Positions 42,647 through 51,239 of a DNA stretch of 53,925 nt are shown here, piece by piece (positions within the stretch are counted from its first letter, which is position 1; each line of letters begins with the position of its first letter). A program made the position numbers and the translations under genes. The stretch spans positions 1 through 53,925 of the forward strand of contig JAICNG010000016.1 of the NCBI GenBank assembly GCA_025931335.1, written 5' to 3'. The notes beneath the pieces are model-generated. The model made no database searches, was not told the DNA's origin, and saw only the letters and a program-made list of their open reading frames with translations. This DNA comes from Gemmatimonadaceae bacterium (lineage in GTDB: Bacteria; Gemmatimonadota; Gemmatimonadetes; Gemmatimonadales; Gemmatimonadaceae).

Positions 42647-42719
42647 GCGGGAATAGCTCAGTTGGTAGAGCACAACCTTGCCAAGGTTGGGGTCGCGGGT
42701 TCGAGTCCCGTTTCCCGCT
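42647..42719 (+). tRNA. tRNA-Gly (GCC)
   Basis: A full cloverleaf. The 7-bp acceptor is GCGGGAA/TTCCCGC and the D arm GCTCAGTTGGTAGAGC. The anticodon arm CAACCTTGCCAAGGTTG carries anticodon GCC, and the T arm is GCGGGTTCGAGTCCCGT. The discriminator is T and CCA is not encoded. It reads GGC, including the glycine of the TTA-GGC pairs. Confidence 0.97.
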
Positions 42720-42738
42720 TGAGAGCCGGGGTCGTGAG

Positions 42739-42826
42739 ACCGGGGTCGAGGGATCAAGGGTTCGAGGGATCGAGGGACCAATCGCGCCCTCGATCCCGCG
42801 ACACCTTGAACCCTCGACCCCGGCTT
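42739..42826. repeat. Hairpin with 8-base units between two tRNA genes (element l)
   Basis: The left arm (42739-42776) is GTCGAGGG, ATCAAGGG, TTCGAGGG, ATCGAGGG. The right arm (42788-42826) is an inverted complement (CCCTCGATCCC, CCTTGAACCCTCGACCCC). It lies wholly between tRNA-Gly and tRNA-Leu and would be part of any joint tRNA precursor. Confidence 0.8.
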
Positions 42827-42831
42827 CTTCC

Positions 42832-42915
42832 GCCCGGGTGGCGAAACCGGTAGACGCGGGGGACTTAAAATCCCCTGGGGGCAACCCCATGTCGGTTCGA
42901 GTCCGGCCCCGGGCA
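42832..42915 (+). tRNA. tRNA-Leu (UAA)
   Basis: A class II tRNA. The acceptor is GCCCGGG/CCCGGGC, and the anticodon stem GGGGA/TCCCC has loop CTTAAAA giving anticodon TAA. The variable arm is long (TGGGGGCAACCCCATG), and the T arm is TCGGTTCGAGTCCGG. The discriminator is A and CCA is not encoded. It decodes TTA (and TTG by wobble), the rare codon that here occurs mostly in TTA-GGC. Confidence 0.96.
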
Positions 42916-43215
42916 TGATGCGCTTCCTGAGCGGCGTGAGCACGCCTGCGCACTCGATCAGCAGATGGCGATCGATCGCCTGGTGTCCACGTACTTGCGC
43001 AGTGCGCCCGTCGACCGCATGCTCGTGTGGACGACGCGAACGGGAACGAGCGACCACGGCAAGGTCACGCTCGCCGAAGTCGAATCCATGATGCCGCTGT
43101 GCTCGACGATCGCGATCGTCGATACGCAGATCTGTGCCGCCGTCATGGACGCGCCCACCAACGGACGCACGCCTTCAGCGCGCCGGAGTTCGTCTGCTGG
43201 GTCGAGGAGGGTTCC
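42916..43215. other. Gap after tRNA-Leu with a possible gene remnant
   Basis: The 300 bases hold a + strand frame starting at 42965 (MAIDRLVSTYLRSAPVDRM and TLAEVESMMPLCSTIAIVDTQI) that looks protein-like for about 70 codons. It then becomes Arg/Ser-rich and runs into the next gene out of frame. The following frame reads HAFSAPEFVCWVEEG just before 43216. This could be a frameshifted relic. I recognise no family, and no integrase or attachment repeat is seen near the tRNA. Confidence 0.3.
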
Positions 43216-44142
43216 ATGTTGCGGACGAGAGCGTTGGTTCACGCGACCATCTGCACGCTGGCGTTGTGGGGCTCCGGAGTGGCGCTCGGTGCACAGGCCG
43301 TGGTGCCCGCCGGCGACGCCTCCGCCCGGCCCGACTTCCCGCCGCGGCGAGCGTACAATCACGCTCACGACGTTCAAGATCGCTACGAGCCAATCAACGA
43401 CGTGACGCGAGTGTTCCTCGACTTGAGTTCGAACAACGTCCTGCCACTGCTCTATGGTCCCGTCGTGCACCTGACGATCGAGTCGCGCTACCAAGGAGCG
43501 GCGCCAGCCACGCCACCCGAATCGGTGCTCGTCACCGTCCGGGTGTATCGGATGAGTGTGGCGCTCGGGCGCGAAGTGTCCGTCGTCGCTCGGACGCTCG
43601 CGCTGTCCACGGCGCTGGGAAACCGCACCTCAGCCGACGCGTGGCCCGCCGTGACCTCAGGCGGCGTCGGCGGATCATTGCTTTCCTTCGTGCCTGACGA
43701 CGGGTCGAAGGGCAATCGTGTCTCACCACCAGCGTGGCGCGCGAGTCTCAGCGCCGCCTCGGCCGGGTCACGATTGATGCTGGTCATGGACAGCGCCGGC
43801 GTGCAATTCGCCAGCGGCCGATGGCTGCCGATCGTGGCCAACATCGTCGATACGTGGAAGCACCCGGACGAGGTAACCGCGTCGCTGTCGTCGCCTACCG
43901 GGCGGGGTGGTTTTTTTTCGCTGGACGTGATGCCTGGTGACCTCCGGCAGGCGCTGGGGCGCGGAATGACGATCCACGTCACCGAAGAGGCGCATCAGGC
44001 ATGGCTCCCGCTCGAGGCCTTGTTGCAGATGGCGAGCGCGCCCGCGGCGGTGAAGGCGCGACTGCTCCAGGTAGATTTTCAGCTCGACAGATCGAAGCTG
44101 GAAGCCGTGCGCGACTTCACCAGCCGTCTGGCGCCCCGTTAG
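43216..44142 (+). CDS. Secreted protein of unknown function with T8 tract
   Basis: A 308-residue protein with a signal peptide (MLRTRALVHATICTLALWGSGVALGAQA). The start has GAGGAGG five bases upstream. The mature part is beta-rich and mixed (NDVTRVFLDLSSNNVLPLLY, VVHLTIESRY, SVLVTVRVYRM, LQVDFQLDRSKL), with no motif I can name. A run of eight T residues at 43911-43918 (Gly-Phe-Phe-Ser codons) stands out in GC-rich coding DNA and could slip. The stop codon TAG lies within a GTTAGGC heptamer. It may pair with the next secreted protein. Confidence 0.65.
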   Translation: MLRTRALVHATICTLALWGSGVALGAQAVVPAGDASARPDFPPRRAYNHAHDVQDRYEPINDVTRVFLDLSSNNVLPLLYGPVVHLTIESRYQGAAPATPPESVLVTVRVYRMSVALGREVSVVARTLALSTALGNRTSADAWPAVTSGGVGGSLLSFVPDDGSKGNRVSPPAWRASLSAASAGSRLMLVMDSAGVQFASGRWLPIVANIVDTWKHPDEVTASLSSPTGRGGFFSLDVMPGDLRQALGRGMTIHVTEEAHQAWLPLEALLQMASAPAAVKARLLQVDFQLDRSKLEAVRDFTSRLAPR

Positions 44143-44387
44143 GCGCCGCGTTTCCGCCGCGCGCCGACCTCTGGCTCAGGCGGTATGCGACGAAGCGGCC
44201 GACCGGGCCGCCGCCGCGTTCTGGACACTGGCTGCGGCGGACCGTATGTTCTGGGCGACGCCTCGAATCGCACACGGGCCCCACGTGTTTCTCGGCGGCC
44301 ATCGGCGATCTGGCAGCATGCCGAGAGGGCTCGTCCTGCCCGTAAGCGCCCACACTTCCCTTGCGGTCGCCAGGAAGGGTTTTGACG
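44143..44387. other. Non-coding gap between two secreted-protein genes
   Basis: 245 bases with no convincing gene, repeat element or clear hairpin. A CAGGAAGGG ribosome-binding site for the next gene lies near its end. I see no strong promoter. Confidence 0.4.
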
Positions 44388-45590
44388 ATGAACCCGAAGT
44401 GGAGCCTCCCAGTCGCTGCGGCGCTGGCAGCCGGCGTCGTCCTCTCAAGTCGTGCGCCCGCCCAGCTGCTCGTCACCGAGCTCCCGGCGCTGTACCGCGG
44501 ACCCTTTACCTGTGCAGCGAAGTTCCCCGGGTCGTTTCTCGACCTCGGTACCGCAGCGTGTTGGCAGTGTCCGTCCACCCATCCCAGACGTACGATCTTT
44601 GCGGTCACGGCCGGGAACGCGTGCGAGCGGCCGGCGCAGACGTTGTATCGCAAGGCGTATGGTCCGGAGAATCCAACGGGCTGGTTGGGCACCGACTGCC
44701 GAAGTGGGTGGTTTCTCCATTGGGACAAGAAGTGCTACAGTTGCGGCTCGGGCTACTCCCGAACCGCAGACCCAAATATCGCCAGCACGAAAGCGTGTGT
44801 GCGCGTCGTACCCCCGGCGTGGACTAGCGCGACCAAGAAAGGCGTCGAGGGTTGCCCGGCCGGCGCGTTCAGGAACGCTCTCACCGCTAACTGCTACTCC
44901 TGCCCGCCTGATTACTCGAGAAACGCCGTGGTCGCGGACGACCTGACCAAGGTGAACGCGTGCTCAAAAGTCGCCGTCGGGGTACACGACGAAACGCGCG
45001 CGAAGTTCGAGGCGGCGAAGGACACCTACATCCAAACCCGAGATGAATTGGGCCGGATTGCTGCCTCGATGACCGTTCGCGAGCCGGCGCTGGCTGGATT
45101 CGACGCTGCCGCGCGCACCGTGATAAAGGAGCTGGTCGACGGTTCTCTGATGTACCAGAACGGATTCGATGCGGCGAGTTTGGTGATTAGCGTCGGAGCG
45201 GCGGCCGTGGTGGGCTACTCGCATTTGTATGGCTATGTGATGACCAAGGTCAACGGAGTGCCTCAGTGCCGGAAGATCTGGGCAAATACGTTCAGCGCTG
45301 GCGCGTCGCTCGGTGGCGGTGCAGTCATCGAGATCGCCCTCTCGAAGGGGGTGAGCGCCGTGCCGAGTGAGACGAACGGGTTTCAGGTCCTGGCTGCGTA
45401 TCCACCCGTGTCTGGCGGATGGAGCCTGGCCTGGGACGCTACCTCGGGCGCCCTCAACAGCTCGGCGTACAGCTTCGGTCCCGGCTTCTCGCTGGAGGTG
45501 AACGGTGACTACGTTCACAGCTGGGAGGAGACGGGCAAGGTGGTCGCGTGCGACCAGCTGACGTGGGGAGGCGGCTGGGCGACGCTTTAG
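44388..45590 (+). CDS. Secreted protein with three four-cysteine repeats
   Basis: A 400-residue protein with a signal peptide (MNPKWSLPVAAALAAGVVLS through RAPAQ). Residues about 38-185 hold three repeats of the form C-x11/15-C-x2-C-x17/20-C: CWQCPSTHPR, CYSCGSGYSRTADP and CYSCPPDYSRNAVV mark their middles, and each ends in Ala-Cys. The pattern recalls growth-factor-receptor-type Cys-rich modules. The C-terminal half has a hydrophobic stretch (AASLVISVGAAAVVGY) and a beta-rich end (GFSLEVNGDYVHSW). Twelve ordered cysteines suggest a disulphide-stabilised extracellular protein. Function unknown. A strong hairpin terminator follows. Confidence 0.7.
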   Translation: MNPKWSLPVAAALAAGVVLSSRAPAQLLVTELPALYRGPFTCAAKFPGSFLDLGTAACWQCPSTHPRRTIFAVTAGNACERPAQTLYRKAYGPENPTGWLGTDCRSGWFLHWDKKCYSCGSGYSRTADPNIASTKACVRVVPPAWTSATKKGVEGCPAGAFRNALTANCYSCPPDYSRNAVVADDLTKVNACSKVAVGVHDETRAKFEAAKDTYIQTRDELGRIAASMTVREPALAGFDAAARTVIKELVDGSLMYQNGFDAASLVISVGAAAVVGYSHLYGYVMTKVNGVPQCRKIWANTFSAGASLGGGAVIEIALSKGVSAVPSETNGFQVLAAYPPVSGGWSLAWDATSGALNSSAYSFGPGFSLEVNGDYVHSWEETGKVVACDQLTWGGGWATL

Positions 45591-45615
45591 GGCGACCTCA
45601 ACGTGTGCGATGCAG

Positions 45616-45645
45616 ACGAGGGCGACGCTTCCGCGTCGCCCTCGT
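45616..45645. terminator. Bidirectional hairpin terminator
   Basis: ACGAGGGCGACGC-TTCC-GCGTCGCCCTCGT is a perfect 13-bp stem with a tetraloop, centred between convergent genes (the Cys-rich protein and the TPR lipoprotein). The T-tract is short on both sides. Confidence 0.75.
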
Positions 45646-45664
45646 TATGCCATGACGCCAACCA

Positions 45665-46339
45665 TCAGGGCTTCTTGGCGGGCTCGACGTGCGCAGCCGG
45701 CTGCGGCCCGGCGATGCGCAGACTCTCCTCGAACATCGCCTTCTCCGTGTCCTGCATCAGATCGAAGTGGCGAACGTTGAGCTCCAGCGTGCGCTGCCAA
45801 TACGCCACGGCTTCAGCGTGGCGCCCGAGCTCGGCCGCGGCGATCGCCATCCAGCTCCACGCCGACGAGTTGTTGGGATCGCGCTCGACCAGGCCGCGGA
45901 ACTCGGCGAACGCCTGCTCGTGCTCTCCCAGCGTGCGGAGGGCGTAGGCGATGTGCCAGGTGACTGACGGGTCCGAGGCATCGATCGCACGCGCGTCGCG
46001 GAAGTGCGCGAGCGCTTCGGCCGTCCGCTTCATCCGGGCCAGCACCATGCCGGCGCCGTAGTGCGCCTCGAAGTTGCGCGGATCCAGGCGAATCGCGTGC
46101 TCCAGCTCGGCGAGCGCCTGAGCGTCCTGGCCAAGCGCGACGTGCGAGGCCGCGAGGCGCGTGTGGAGCTTCGGTTGACCGGGGTTGTTCGCGATCGCAT
46201 CACGACACGCGTTCCGTCCCGCCTTTCCCGCCTCGGCCTCGAGGCACGGCGCGTTGGCGTCCAGCCGGGTGGTGATGGTGCGCGGGTGACAGGCGGCGCT
46301 CATCACGACGAGCGCGGCGCAAGCGAGTGTCGGCCGCAT
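45665..46339 (-). CDS. TPR-repeat lipoprotein
   Basis: A 224-residue lipoprotein. The signal peptide MRPTLACAALVVMSAAC ends in the lipobox SAAC (Cys17), with His after it. About four tetratricopeptide repeats follow (QPKLHTRLAASHVALGQDAQ, FEAHYGAGMVLARMKRTAEA, SVTWHIAYALRTLGEHEQA, SSAWSWMAIAAAELGRHAEA), a scaffold for protein-protein contact at the membrane. The C-terminal 25 residues are Pro/Ala-rich. No specific partner can be named from context. Confidence 0.8.
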   Translation of the reverse strand: MRPTLACAALVVMSAACHPRTITTRLDANAPCLEAEAGKAGRNACRDAIANNPGQPKLHTRLAASHVALGQDAQALAELEHAIRLDPRNFEAHYGAGMVLARMKRTAEALAHFRDARAIDASDPSVTWHIAYALRTLGEHEQAFAEFRGLVERDPNNSSAWSWMAIAAAELGRHAEAVAYWQRTLELNVRHFDLMQDTEKAMFEESLRIAGPQPAAHVEPAKKP

Positions 46340-46482
46340 GGGGGTGCTCCTTCGCTGCAGGTACGACGTGCGGTGGAGGGGACAGCATGACCGCGGGGTC
46401 GGTCGCTCCGCCTCGCACTACAGGAAGGACGGTCGGTCACGACCGGTGGCAACGCGAAGGAATCCCGGCCCTCTTTGGAACC

Positions 46483-46624
46483 AGGGGTCAGGAGTCAGGA
46501 GGCAGGGATCGGGGGTGGAAAGGGGCCGCCGCGCTTCGCGCGTGCGGCCCTCATCAGATGAGCGCGGCAGCTTCGCTGCCGCGCCTTTCCGCCCCTGCCT
46601 CCTGACTCCTGCCTCCCGACCCCT
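46483..46624. repeat. Hairpin with 7-base GGAGTCA units (element m)
   Basis: The left arm (46483-46526) is GGGGTCA, GGAGTCA, GGAGGCA, GGGATCG. The right arm (46581-46624) is its inverted complement over about 43 bases. The 54-base centre holds smaller hairpins such as CGGCAGCTTCGCTGCCG. It lies just after the TonB receptor stop (that gene reads leftward). Upstream of the TPR lipoprotein the remaining 140 bases show no gene. Confidence 0.85.
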
Positions 46625-46627
46625 ACC

Positions 46628-49600
46628 TCACTGATTGAACAAATACCGCAGCCCAATCTGCGCCCGCCACCGCGAGAACAGTCCGGGGTCGTCGACGTAC
46701 GTCTGCGAGGGGCCCGTGAAGTTGAACACCGGCGCGCCCGCACCGTCGAACCGCACGAACGTGAGCGGCGACGTCGCCGACGAGCTCGCGACCTTTCGCA
46801 CGCCCCAGTCGGAGTTGAGCAGGTTGCCCACGTTGAGAATGTCGAGGCTCACCTGGAAGGCGTGACGCCTGCCACCCGCCTGGAGCGCGATGTCCTGGAG
46901 CACCCGCATGTCGATGTTGCTGTACCACGGGTTCACGGCGCCAAAGCGGTCGGCGATCTGGCCGCGATGCTCGCGGAGATATTCGTCCTGCTCGATGAAC
47001 GCGTTGAATCGGGTCCACTGCTCCTGGGCGGAAAGCGTGACTCCTCCCGAAGTGAATGGATCGAACAGAATCTCGCTCTGATCGCGCGGAATGTAGATCA
47101 AATCGTTGCCGCCGTAGCCGTCCCCGTTGACGTCTCCCGCGTACAGGAACGAGTACCGGTTGCCGCCGGCGCCGGCGAATCGGTTGCCCTCCGCCAGCTC
47201 GACGAAGACGCCGAGCTGCGTACGGAACCGCTCCGACCACGTCTTGCTGTACGTCGCCTCGCCGACGATGCGGTGCCGCTGGCCGAATTCGGAGAAGCTC
47301 AGCTCGGGATTGTTCGGATTGCCCCGGACCGGCTGGTTCTGCCACAGGACGCTGGCGATCTCCGTCGACTTCAGGTTGTTTTTCGCCTCGGTGAAGCTGT
47401 AGCCGAGGCTCGCGCGTACGCCCGACGCGAACGCCTTGCGTAGCTGCGCCGAGATGTTGAACGAGTGTCCTTCATCCTTGTTGTCGATGACGTAGATCCC
47501 CGCGCCGCCGTCGGGGTTCAGCTCGTTGGCGCCGAAGCCACCGTAGTACGGCCGGCCGTCGGGAAGCGTACGCACCGGCGCAACGAGGTCGGCGTTCCGC
47601 ATGAAGACCGAGTGGCGGTCTTTCGCGTAGATGAGCTCCAGCGTTCCGAGCAGGCCCCAGGGAAGCTGCTGGTCGACGGCAAGGTCCGTCGTCCACACCT
47701 GCGGCCACTTGAAGTCGGGATCCATTGCATTGACGTCGAACGATTGCTGGAGGATGGCGTCGTCGGACGTCGGGATCTGCTGTCCGCCCGGGTTGAACGG
47801 CGACCAAAGGTTCGGATTGGCGCCGGGATTCGACAGCACGTTCCCCACCCAGACGAATGGCACGCGGCCGGTGAAGATGCCCGTGCCCCCTCGCACCTGC
47901 GTCGCCCGATCGCCGACGGCGTTCCAGTTGAAGCCGAAGCGCGGCGAGAACATCGCGCTGGCGTCGGGAAGGCGGCTCTGATCGACCGTCTCCGGCTGGC
48001 CGTTCTCGTCGACCGCCGTTAGGCCGCGGGAGAACGGATTGTCCACCGGATCGGTGAAGTACAACGGAAAGTCGACGCGCAGCCCGTACGTGAGCGTGAC
48101 GCGGCTCGTGGCCACGAACTCATCCTGGGCATACACGCCGAGCTGCCCAACGTGGACCTTCTCCCCTTTGAACGGTCCCGAGCCGATCATGGCGCGGAAG
48201 TCCTTCTGATTCGGATTGGTGGGATCGGTCGCGTCGAAGAAGTCGTCCAGCGACTGGAAGGTGCTTCCGATCGGGATCCCCGCGTCGAGGAAAAAGACGC
48301 CGTGACGGAAGATGTTGAAGGAGTTGAAGAAATCGAACGACTCGAAGTTCGCGCCGATCGTGAACGCGTGCTTGCCGCGAAAGACGCTGACGTTGTTGGT
48401 GATCTGCCAGACATCCTGATCGAGGATGTTGTGGATCGAGAACGGCTCGTGCCCCACGGTGGTGTACGTCACGCCTCCTTCACCGATCTCGATCGTCGGG
48501 AACGGCTCGCTGAATGGCTCCCGGAAGTCGCGAAACCGGTTATAGCTGACGAAGAAGCGGTTGGCGAACCCGCTCCACCGGCTGTTCAGCTCGAAGGCAA
48601 CCGAATGGAGGTTGTTGTTGATCGCGTACCCCGCGCCCTGGAACGGAAGGCTGCTTTCGTTCGGCCCGCGCCCCGTGTTGTTGACGCTGAGCACGAACGG
48701 ATGCGGCGGCAGGTCGCGCTTCGCATCGAGGTAGTTGTATCGCAGCGTGGCGTTATGCGCTGGCGACACGTTCCAGTCGAGCTTCAACAGCAGCTTGTCG
48801 TTGTTGGTCTGGTGGATGAAGCCTTCATACGCACCGGGATCGTAGTTGTACTCCTGGATCATCCGTGTGCGAATGGAGTCCATGATGGCAGCTTCCACCC
48901 GGGAGAAGCCAAAGCCGGCCGGGCCGCGGCGCGCCAGGAAGTTCGTGCCCGGATCATCGGTCCGCTCGAGCTCCGCATTGGCGAAGAAGAACAGCTTGTC
49001 ACGCACGATCGGTCCGCTGATGGCGACGCCCGACTGGAGGAACTTCAGGTCCGGGTTCGCGACGACCTCCGACCCGCGCACCTCATTCCCCTGGAAGGCA
49101 TCGTTGCGAAGGAACGTGTACGCAGAGCCGCGAAAGTCGTTCGTGCCACTCTTGGTGACGGTATTGATGTTCGCGCCGGTGAATCCCCCCTGACGCACGT
49201 CGAACGGCGCGAGGGAGACCTGCACCTGCTCCACGGCGTCGAACGGCACCGGCTCGGCGTTGGTCTGGCCGCCCGGAGCAGGATCGTCGAGACCGAACGG
49301 GTTGTTGAAGTACGACCCGTCGAGTGAAACGTTGTTGTACAGCCAGTTACGTCCGCCGAACGCGAAGTTGCCGTCACTGCGGGGATCGACGCGGGTCAAG
49401 TCGCGGGTGCTGCGTTTCACCGAAGGCAACAGGGCCACTTTCTCTGGATCGATGGTCGTCGCGGCGCCCGTCCGCCCCGCGTTGAGCACCGGGTCCTGTT
49501 CCGCCGTGACCTCGACGCCCCGCAGCGTCACCGCCTGGGGCTGCATCCGGAAATCGAGCCGGTAGTTCTGTCCCAGATTCAGAAAGACGTTCGGCTCGGA

Positions 49601-49891
49601 TCGCGGCTGGAAGCCGATCATCGTGACGGTCACCCGATAGGGACCGCCGACGCGCATGTTGGGAATCGTGTATACTCCGCCCGAACGCACCGTCGCGCGA
49701 TATTGTGTTGCGCTCGGCTCGTGGATCGCGGTCACGGTTGCTCCCGCGAGCGGCGTGCCCTCGTCGCCCACGACCAATCCGTTGATCGACGCGGTCGTAA
49801 CGCCTTGACCGAACGCGGGGGCCGCCATCATGCCGAGCGCGCACGCCGTCACCAGCAACCACGCGCAGTGTCGCGGTGTGAGTGCGTTCAT
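46628..49891 (-). CDS. TonB-dependent receptor, Oar-like, with carboxypeptidase-regulatory domain
   Basis: A 1087-residue outer-membrane receptor. It has a signal peptide (to about residue 29, MMAAPAFGQG) and a carboxypeptidase regulatory-like beta-sandwich (about 32-110, ASINGLVVGDEGTPLAGATV). The plug domain (about 120-260) holds VALLPSVKRSTRDLTRVDPR and NNVSLDGSYFNNPFG, and a 22-strand-type barrel runs to the C-terminal GLRYLFNQ. The Oar/CarbReg arrangement is common in Gemmatimonadota, Bacteroidota and Myxococcota and usually imports large substrates or acts in surface adhesion. No partner lipoprotein of SusD type is adjacent. Substrate unknown. Confidence 0.9.
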   Translation of the reverse strand: MNALTPRHCAWLLVTACALGMMAAPAFGQGVTTASINGLVVGDEGTPLAGATVTAIHEPSATQYRATVRSGGVYTIPNMRVGGPYRVTVTMIGFQPRSEPNVFLNLGQNYRLDFRMQPQAVTLRGVEVTAEQDPVLNAGRTGAATTIDPEKVALLPSVKRSTRDLTRVDPRSDGNFAFGGRNWLYNNVSLDGSYFNNPFGLDDPAPGGQTNAEPVPFDAVEQVQVSLAPFDVRQGGFTGANINTVTKSGTNDFRGSAYTFLRNDAFQGNEVRGSEVVANPDLKFLQSGVAISGPIVRDKLFFFANAELERTDDPGTNFLARRGPAGFGFSRVEAAIMDSIRTRMIQEYNYDPGAYEGFIHQTNNDKLLLKLDWNVSPAHNATLRYNYLDAKRDLPPHPFVLSVNNTGRGPNESSLPFQGAGYAINNNLHSVAFELNSRWSGFANRFFVSYNRFRDFREPFSEPFPTIEIGEGGVTYTTVGHEPFSIHNILDQDVWQITNNVSVFRGKHAFTIGANFESFDFFNSFNIFRHGVFFLDAGIPIGSTFQSLDDFFDATDPTNPNQKDFRAMIGSGPFKGEKVHVGQLGVYAQDEFVATSRVTLTYGLRVDFPLYFTDPVDNPFSRGLTAVDENGQPETVDQSRLPDASAMFSPRFGFNWNAVGDRATQVRGGTGIFTGRVPFVWVGNVLSNPGANPNLWSPFNPGGQQIPTSDDAILQQSFDVNAMDPDFKWPQVWTTDLAVDQQLPWGLLGTLELIYAKDRHSVFMRNADLVAPVRTLPDGRPYYGGFGANELNPDGGAGIYVIDNKDEGHSFNISAQLRKAFASGVRASLGYSFTEAKNNLKSTEIASVLWQNQPVRGNPNNPELSFSEFGQRHRIVGEATYSKTWSERFRTQLGVFVELAEGNRFAGAGGNRYSFLYAGDVNGDGYGGNDLIYIPRDQSEILFDPFTSGGVTLSAQEQWTRFNAFIEQDEYLREHRGQIADRFGAVNPWYSNIDMRVLQDIALQAGGRRHAFQVSLDILNVGNLLNSDWGVRKVASSSATSPLTFVRFDGAGAPVFNFTGPSQTYVDDPGLFSRWRAQIGLRYLFNQ

Positions 49892-50027
49892 AGCTGTTCT
49901 CTCGCTGTGTGGGTGAAGACTCGAACGAGCCGCGGAGGGTCGAAGTGGGACGGCTCGCGTGCCGACGTCATCGTCGCGATAACGCTACGCGCCAGGGAGG
50001 CATGGTCAAGAGCATGAGGACATGTCA

Positions 50028-50558
50028 ATGACACGTGATGCGCACGCGGGATCTGGCCGCCGCTCACCGGGGCGCGCGATCCGGGAATCATGGGCCCGCC
50101 TCTCTCGGCTTCCGGGCGGGCGATGGCTGTTCGGACGAATGCTCGGCCGCATGGTCCCTTACACCGCCACGATTCGACCGCGCTTCCTCGAGATTGCCCC
50201 AGGCCTTGCCCGTGTCGCGATGCGCGACCGTCGCGCCGTGCGGAATCATCTCAACTCGGTGCACGCCATTGCCCTCACGAATCTCGCCGAGGTAGCGAGC
50301 GGCGTGGCGATGATCGCGGCGCTCCCCGACGATGTCCGCGGCATTCCCACTCGCCTTTCGATCGACTTCGTGAAAAAGGCGCGGGGCGAGCTCGTTGCCG
50401 AGTGCCGGTGTGACGTGCCCAAGGTGTACGCGCCGCTCGAGATGGACCTCACCCCCGAGATTCGCGATGCGGAGGGCGATGTCGTCGCACGAGCGACCAT
50501 CCGCTGGCGGCTCGCTCCGGTCGCCGCGCCGGCGGCCGCGCACGCCGCCGCTCGATGA
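50028..50558 (+). CDS. DUF4442 hotdog-fold (thioesterase-like) protein
   Basis: A 176-residue protein. [21 protein letters not shown] and [25 protein letters not shown] match the DUF4442/PaaI-like hotdog fold, where the HLNSVH region faces the acyl-CoA site. A thioesterase role is inferred only from the fold. The ATG at 50028 has GAGGA seven bases upstream; the ATG at 50022 sits too close to that site. The C-terminal Ala/Pro tail is low complexity. Confidence 0.72.
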   Translation: MTRDAHAGSGRRSPGRAIRESWARLSRLPGGRWLFGRMLGRMVPYTATIRPRFLEIAPGLARVAMRDRRAVRNHLNSVHAIALTNLAEVASGVAMIAALPDDVRGIPTRLSIDFVKKARGELVAECRCDVPKVYAPLEMDLTPEIRDAEGDVVARATIRWRLAPVAAPAAAHAAAR

Positions 50559-50629
50559 GAGCGCGCTAACGCCGAAACAGACGATTGCATTTCCGCGCGA
50601 GCGCGTACAGAATTGCACGGTCGGAACTT

Positions 50630-51223
50630 ATGACGACTCTCTCCCTCCTCTCCCTCCTGCTCGGCGGCGGGTTGCTTCTGCTCTCGCACCGCATGGAGAG
50701 CGACGCCCGGGCGCACGACTCGATCATCGGCGCCCTGTCACCGCTGTCGGTGACGCGCGCCGCGTGCGCGTGCCTCGTGGCGTTCGGAGCAGTTGGGCTC
50801 ATCCTCGCGCTGTCGGTGCCCGCCGCCGATGAGCTGGCCTCGCGACTTGCCGCGGCTGCCGGGATCGGCGCCGCGGTGGCGGTGCTCGTGCTCACGCCCC
50901 GGCCGCGCGTCATCGCCCAACCGCCGGCGGGCGAGTCGTCGCGGCCCGACCCCGTTCCCGATGAGGAAGGGCTCGTCGGCATGACCGGCACCTTCGTCGC
51001 CCCGGCCTCGGCGCGTGCCCTCGGCCGCGTCGTGATCCGCCGCGGCGACCGCACGGTGGCGTTCGCCGCCCGTCCCGTGATTGGCGTCGCCGAGCCCGAG
51101 CGATGGGATTCGGTCGTCGTCGTCGACGTGTACCGGGGAACGGCATTGGTTGCCCCCGTCGGGCGCGAGGGCCCGTTGGCGAGAGACGTGAAGCCATCGA
51201 GCGACCGCCCCGTCGCGACCTAA
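50630..51223 (+). CDS. Membrane protein with C-terminal OB-like domain
   Basis: A 197-residue protein with two or three hydrophobic segments (TTLSLLSLLLGGGLLLLS, AACACLVAFGAVGLILALS, LAAAAGIGAAVAVLVLT). A soluble C-terminal part (GMTGTFVAPASARALGRVVIRRGDRTVAFAA, SVVVVDVYRGTALVAPV) resembles the small OB fold of NfeD-type proteins. NfeD partners are stomatin-like proteins; none is adjacent. Function unknown. A perfect two-way terminator follows. Confidence 0.6.
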   Translation: MTTLSLLSLLLGGGLLLLSHRMESDARAHDSIIGALSPLSVTRAACACLVAFGAVGLILALSVPAADELASRLAAAAGIGAAVAVLVLTPRPRVIAQPPAGESSRPDPVPDEEGLVGMTGTFVAPASARALGRVVIRRGDRTVAFAARPVIGVAEPERWDSVVVVDVYRGTALVAPVGREGPLARDVKPSSDRPVAT

Positions 51224-51239
51224 CGACCCCAGAAACGAA

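Noticed and set aside
42832-42915. tRNA-Leu as an attachment site for an integrated island
   Set aside because: No integrase and no repeat of the tRNA 3' end found downstream in the window. The accessory look of 43-46 kb is only suggestive.
48152-49327. A 391-codon + strand frame inside the TonB receptor gene
   Set aside because: Antisense shadow of a strongly supported receptor gene. Composition is Arg/Val/Glu-rich without secondary-structure logic.
50002-50031. A 9-codon leader peptide (MVKSMRTCQ) after AGGGAGG, ahead of the DUF4442 gene
   Set aside because: Good ribosome-binding site, but too short to support. It lacks any regulatory codon run and overlaps the next start, so it may be chance.
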